The position numbers and the translations under genes are program-made. From DATEPR01 sp036503065 (lineage in GTDB: Bacteria > Actinomycetota > Actinomycetes > Mycobacteriales > Pseudonocardiaceae), in assembly GCA_036503065.1 (NCBI GenBank), contig DASXXM010000248.1, positions 1 to 16,034 on the forward strand: a stretch of 16,034 nucleotides of DNA, in the 5' to 3' direction. Positions 14,784 through 16,034 of the stretch are shown one piece after another. The notes beneath the pieces are model-generated. The model did no database searches and was not told the origin of the DNA. It saw nothing but the letters and a program-made list of their open reading frames with translations. How positions within the stretch are numbered: position 1 is the stretch's first letter; every line of letters starts with the position of its first letter.

Positions 14784-15929
14784 GTGGGTACCTTGGACGG
14801 TCTGCTGATCGCGGACTTCTCCCGCATCCTGGCGGGGCCCTACGCCACCATGCTGCTCGCCGACCTCGGCGCGGACGTCATCAAGGTGGAGGCACCCGGC
14901 GGTGACGACACCCGCACCTGGATGCCGCCGGTTCGCGACGGCACGTCAACGTATTACCTCGGCATCAACCGCAACAAACGCTCCGTCGTGCTCGACCTGA
15001 CGGATGCCGGGGATCTCCGCATGGCCGCGGAGCTCGCCGCCCGCGCGGATATCATGATCGAGAACTTCAAACCGGGTGGCCTTCGTAGGTTCGGGCTGGA
15101 CTATCCGACGGTCAGCGCGGGCAATCCGGGGTTGATCTATGCGTCGATCAGCGGGTTCGGTACCGCGGGCGGTGCTTCGCTGCCCGGTTACGACCTGCTG
15201 GTTCAGGCGGCGTCCGGGCTGATGAGTACTACCGGGGAACCGGATGGGCCGCCCTATCGGTCGGGTATCGCGGTGTTCGACGTGATGACCGGGCTGCACG
15301 TCGCCATCGGCATTCTCGCGGCGCTGAACCAGCGTCACGCCACCGGTGTGGGCCAGCACGTCGAGGTCAGTCTGCTGTCGTCCGCGTTGTCCGGCCTGGT
15401 GAACCATGCCTCGGCCGTTGTCGCGGGAGGCGTTGTGCCGCAACGGATGGGCAATGCGCATCCCAGCCTGTTCCCCTACGAGCCGCTGCCTACGGCGGAC
15501 AAGGAACTGATCGTGATCGCGGGGAACGACCGGCAGTTTCGGAGTCTGTGTGCCGTGCTCGACCTACTGGATCTGGCGGACGACGAACGGTTTGCCACCA
15601 ACGAAGCTCGTACCGCCAATCGGGACGTGTTGCGGCCGCTTCTTGTTGGCAAGCTGATGGAGCGGCCTGCTGATGAGTGGTTCAAACGGCTGTCCGTTGT
15701 TGGTGTTCCGTGTGGGCCTATCAATGACATTCGCGACGGTGTTGAGCTGGCCACCGAGCTTGGGCTGGCGCCGGTGGTGACGGTTGGGGACGGTGCCGGG
15801 GCCATGCCGATGATCCGCAATCCGATCACGTTCAGTGCCGCCGTGAACCGGTACGACCTGCCGCCACCCGCCCTCGATCACGACGGTGACCAGATCCGCG
15901 CCTGGCTGACGGGATCGGACGATGACTGA
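14784..15929 (+). CDS. Class III CoA-transferase (CaiB/BaiF family)
   Basis: GTG at 14784 has GAGAGAGG (14770-14777) six bases upstream; GTG at 14778, two codons earlier, is possible but leaves no spacer. The product is 381 aa, normal for the family. The opening LDGLLIADFSRILAGPYATMLLADLGADVIKVE is the CaiB/BaiF signature and INRNKRSVVLDL follows. Asp166, in SGIAVFDVMTGLHVAIG, aligns with the Asp that forms the acyl-enzyme anhydride in formyl-CoA transferase. The C-terminal GVPCGPINDIRDGVE is also typical. It transfers CoA from a donor such as succinyl-CoA to a carboxylic acid. With the overlapping lyase gene downstream it probably activates a hydroxy-dicarboxylic or tricarboxylic acid for carbon-carbon cleavage, which is inference. 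The last third is richer in A/T-ending codons. Confidence 0.92.
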   Translation: MGTLDGLLIADFSRILAGPYATMLLADLGADVIKVEAPGGDDTRTWMPPVRDGTSTYYLGINRNKRSVVLDLTDAGDLRMAAELAARADIMIENFKPGGLRRFGLDYPTVSAGNPGLIYASISGFGTAGGASLPGYDLLVQAASGLMSTTGEPDGPPYRSGIAVFDVMTGLHVAIGILAALNQRHATGVGQHVEVSLLSSALSGLVNHASAVVAGGVVPQRMGNAHPSLFPYEPLPTADKELIVIAGNDRQFRSLCAVLDLLDLADDERFATNEARTANRDVLRPLLVGKLMERPADEWFKRLSVVGVPCGPINDIRDGVELATELGLAPVVTVGDGAGAMPMIRNPITFSAAVNRYDLPPPALDHDGDQIRAWLTGSDDD

Positions 15930-16034
15930 GCCGCGATACCCGACGTCGATCGGGACGTCGGACGCCACCAGCATCACGCTGCTCGGGCAGAACCTCGCCG
16001 ACGACCTGATGGGTCGGGTCGGGTTCGGCGAGTT
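15922..16034 (+). CDS. Citryl-CoA-lyase/citrate-synthase-like protein, 5' end only
   Basis: ATG at 15922 lies inside the end of the CoA-transferase gene (8-base overlap, ATGACTGA), so the two are translationally coupled. Only 37 codons are in the window. MTEPRYPTSIGTSDATSITL, followed by an LGQNLADDLM stretch and GRVGFGE, resembles the N-terminus of the short citrate-synthase-related proteins annotated as citryl-CoA lyase in actinobacteria and proteobacteria. These are expected to split an acyl-CoA such as citryl-CoA into acetyl-CoA and an oxo acid. The identification rests on this short stretch and on the neighbouring CoA-transferase. The catalytic His and Asp are outside the window. Confidence 0.6.
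   Translation, partial: MTEPRYPTSIGTSDATSITLLGQNLADDLMGRVGFGE

Noticed and set aside
1..16034. CRISPR arrays, tRNA/rRNA genes, insertion sequences, prophage or attachment sites
   Set aside because: No regularly spaced repeats, cloverleaf-like sequences, transposase motifs or terminal inverted repeats were seen when reading the window.

Overview
The window is high-GC DNA with strong GC bias at third codon positions, frequent GTG and TTG starts, GGAGG-type ribosome sites, Tat and Sec exported enzymes, and a catalytic-domain/FnIII/CBM2 architecture. This points to a filamentous soil actinomycete of the Streptomyces or Pseudonocardiales type. The genus is not established from the sequence. No tRNA, rRNA, CRISPR array, transposase or phage gene was seen.

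The left two thirds (1-11,543) is mainly an exported polysaccharide-degradation neighbourhood. In order it holds the 5' end of an exported alpha/beta hydrolase (minus strand), an exported SMP-30-like beta-propeller, an exported SGNH esterase of the XynE/carbohydrate-esterase type, a DHA3-type MFS exporter, a Tat-exported GH115 alpha-glucuronidase, a divergent TetR/NAD(P)-binding oxidoreductase pair, and a large secreted clan GH-A glycosidase (arabinofuranosidase-like) with FnIII and CBM2 modules. Esterase, glucuronidase and arabinofuranosidase activities would remove side chains from glucuronoarabinoxylan. A near-identical 13-bp element, TGAAA(A/C)TTCCATG, lies upstream of the esterase and of the CBM2 glycosidase. 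A one-base-shorter version lies upstream of GH115 and a weaker one upstream of the propeller gene. This suggests one regulator for the set, acting in trans.

The right third (11,544-16,034) is a compact catabolic locus built around a divergent promoter. Leftward runs an operon of intradiol ring-cleavage dioxygenase, TRZ/ATZ-type amidohydrolase and a PcaR/PobR-type IclR regulator, with gaps of 4 bp and a 1-base stop/start overlap. Rightward runs a class III CoA-transferase overlapping a citryl-CoA-lyase-like gene cut by the window edge. Two inverted repeats of the same type (GCGGAC-4-GTCCGC core) sit one on each side of this promoter, each exactly 25 bases from the start codon chosen for its gene. 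They are the likely operators of the IclR protein. The combination does not match a textbook beta-ketoadipate operon and is the best candidate here for an undescribed pathway.

In between, the TetR/oxidoreductase pair has its own clear operator region and an apparently leaderless tetR transcript. A perfect 18-bp-stem hairpin separates tetR from the convergent CBM2 glycosidase gene.
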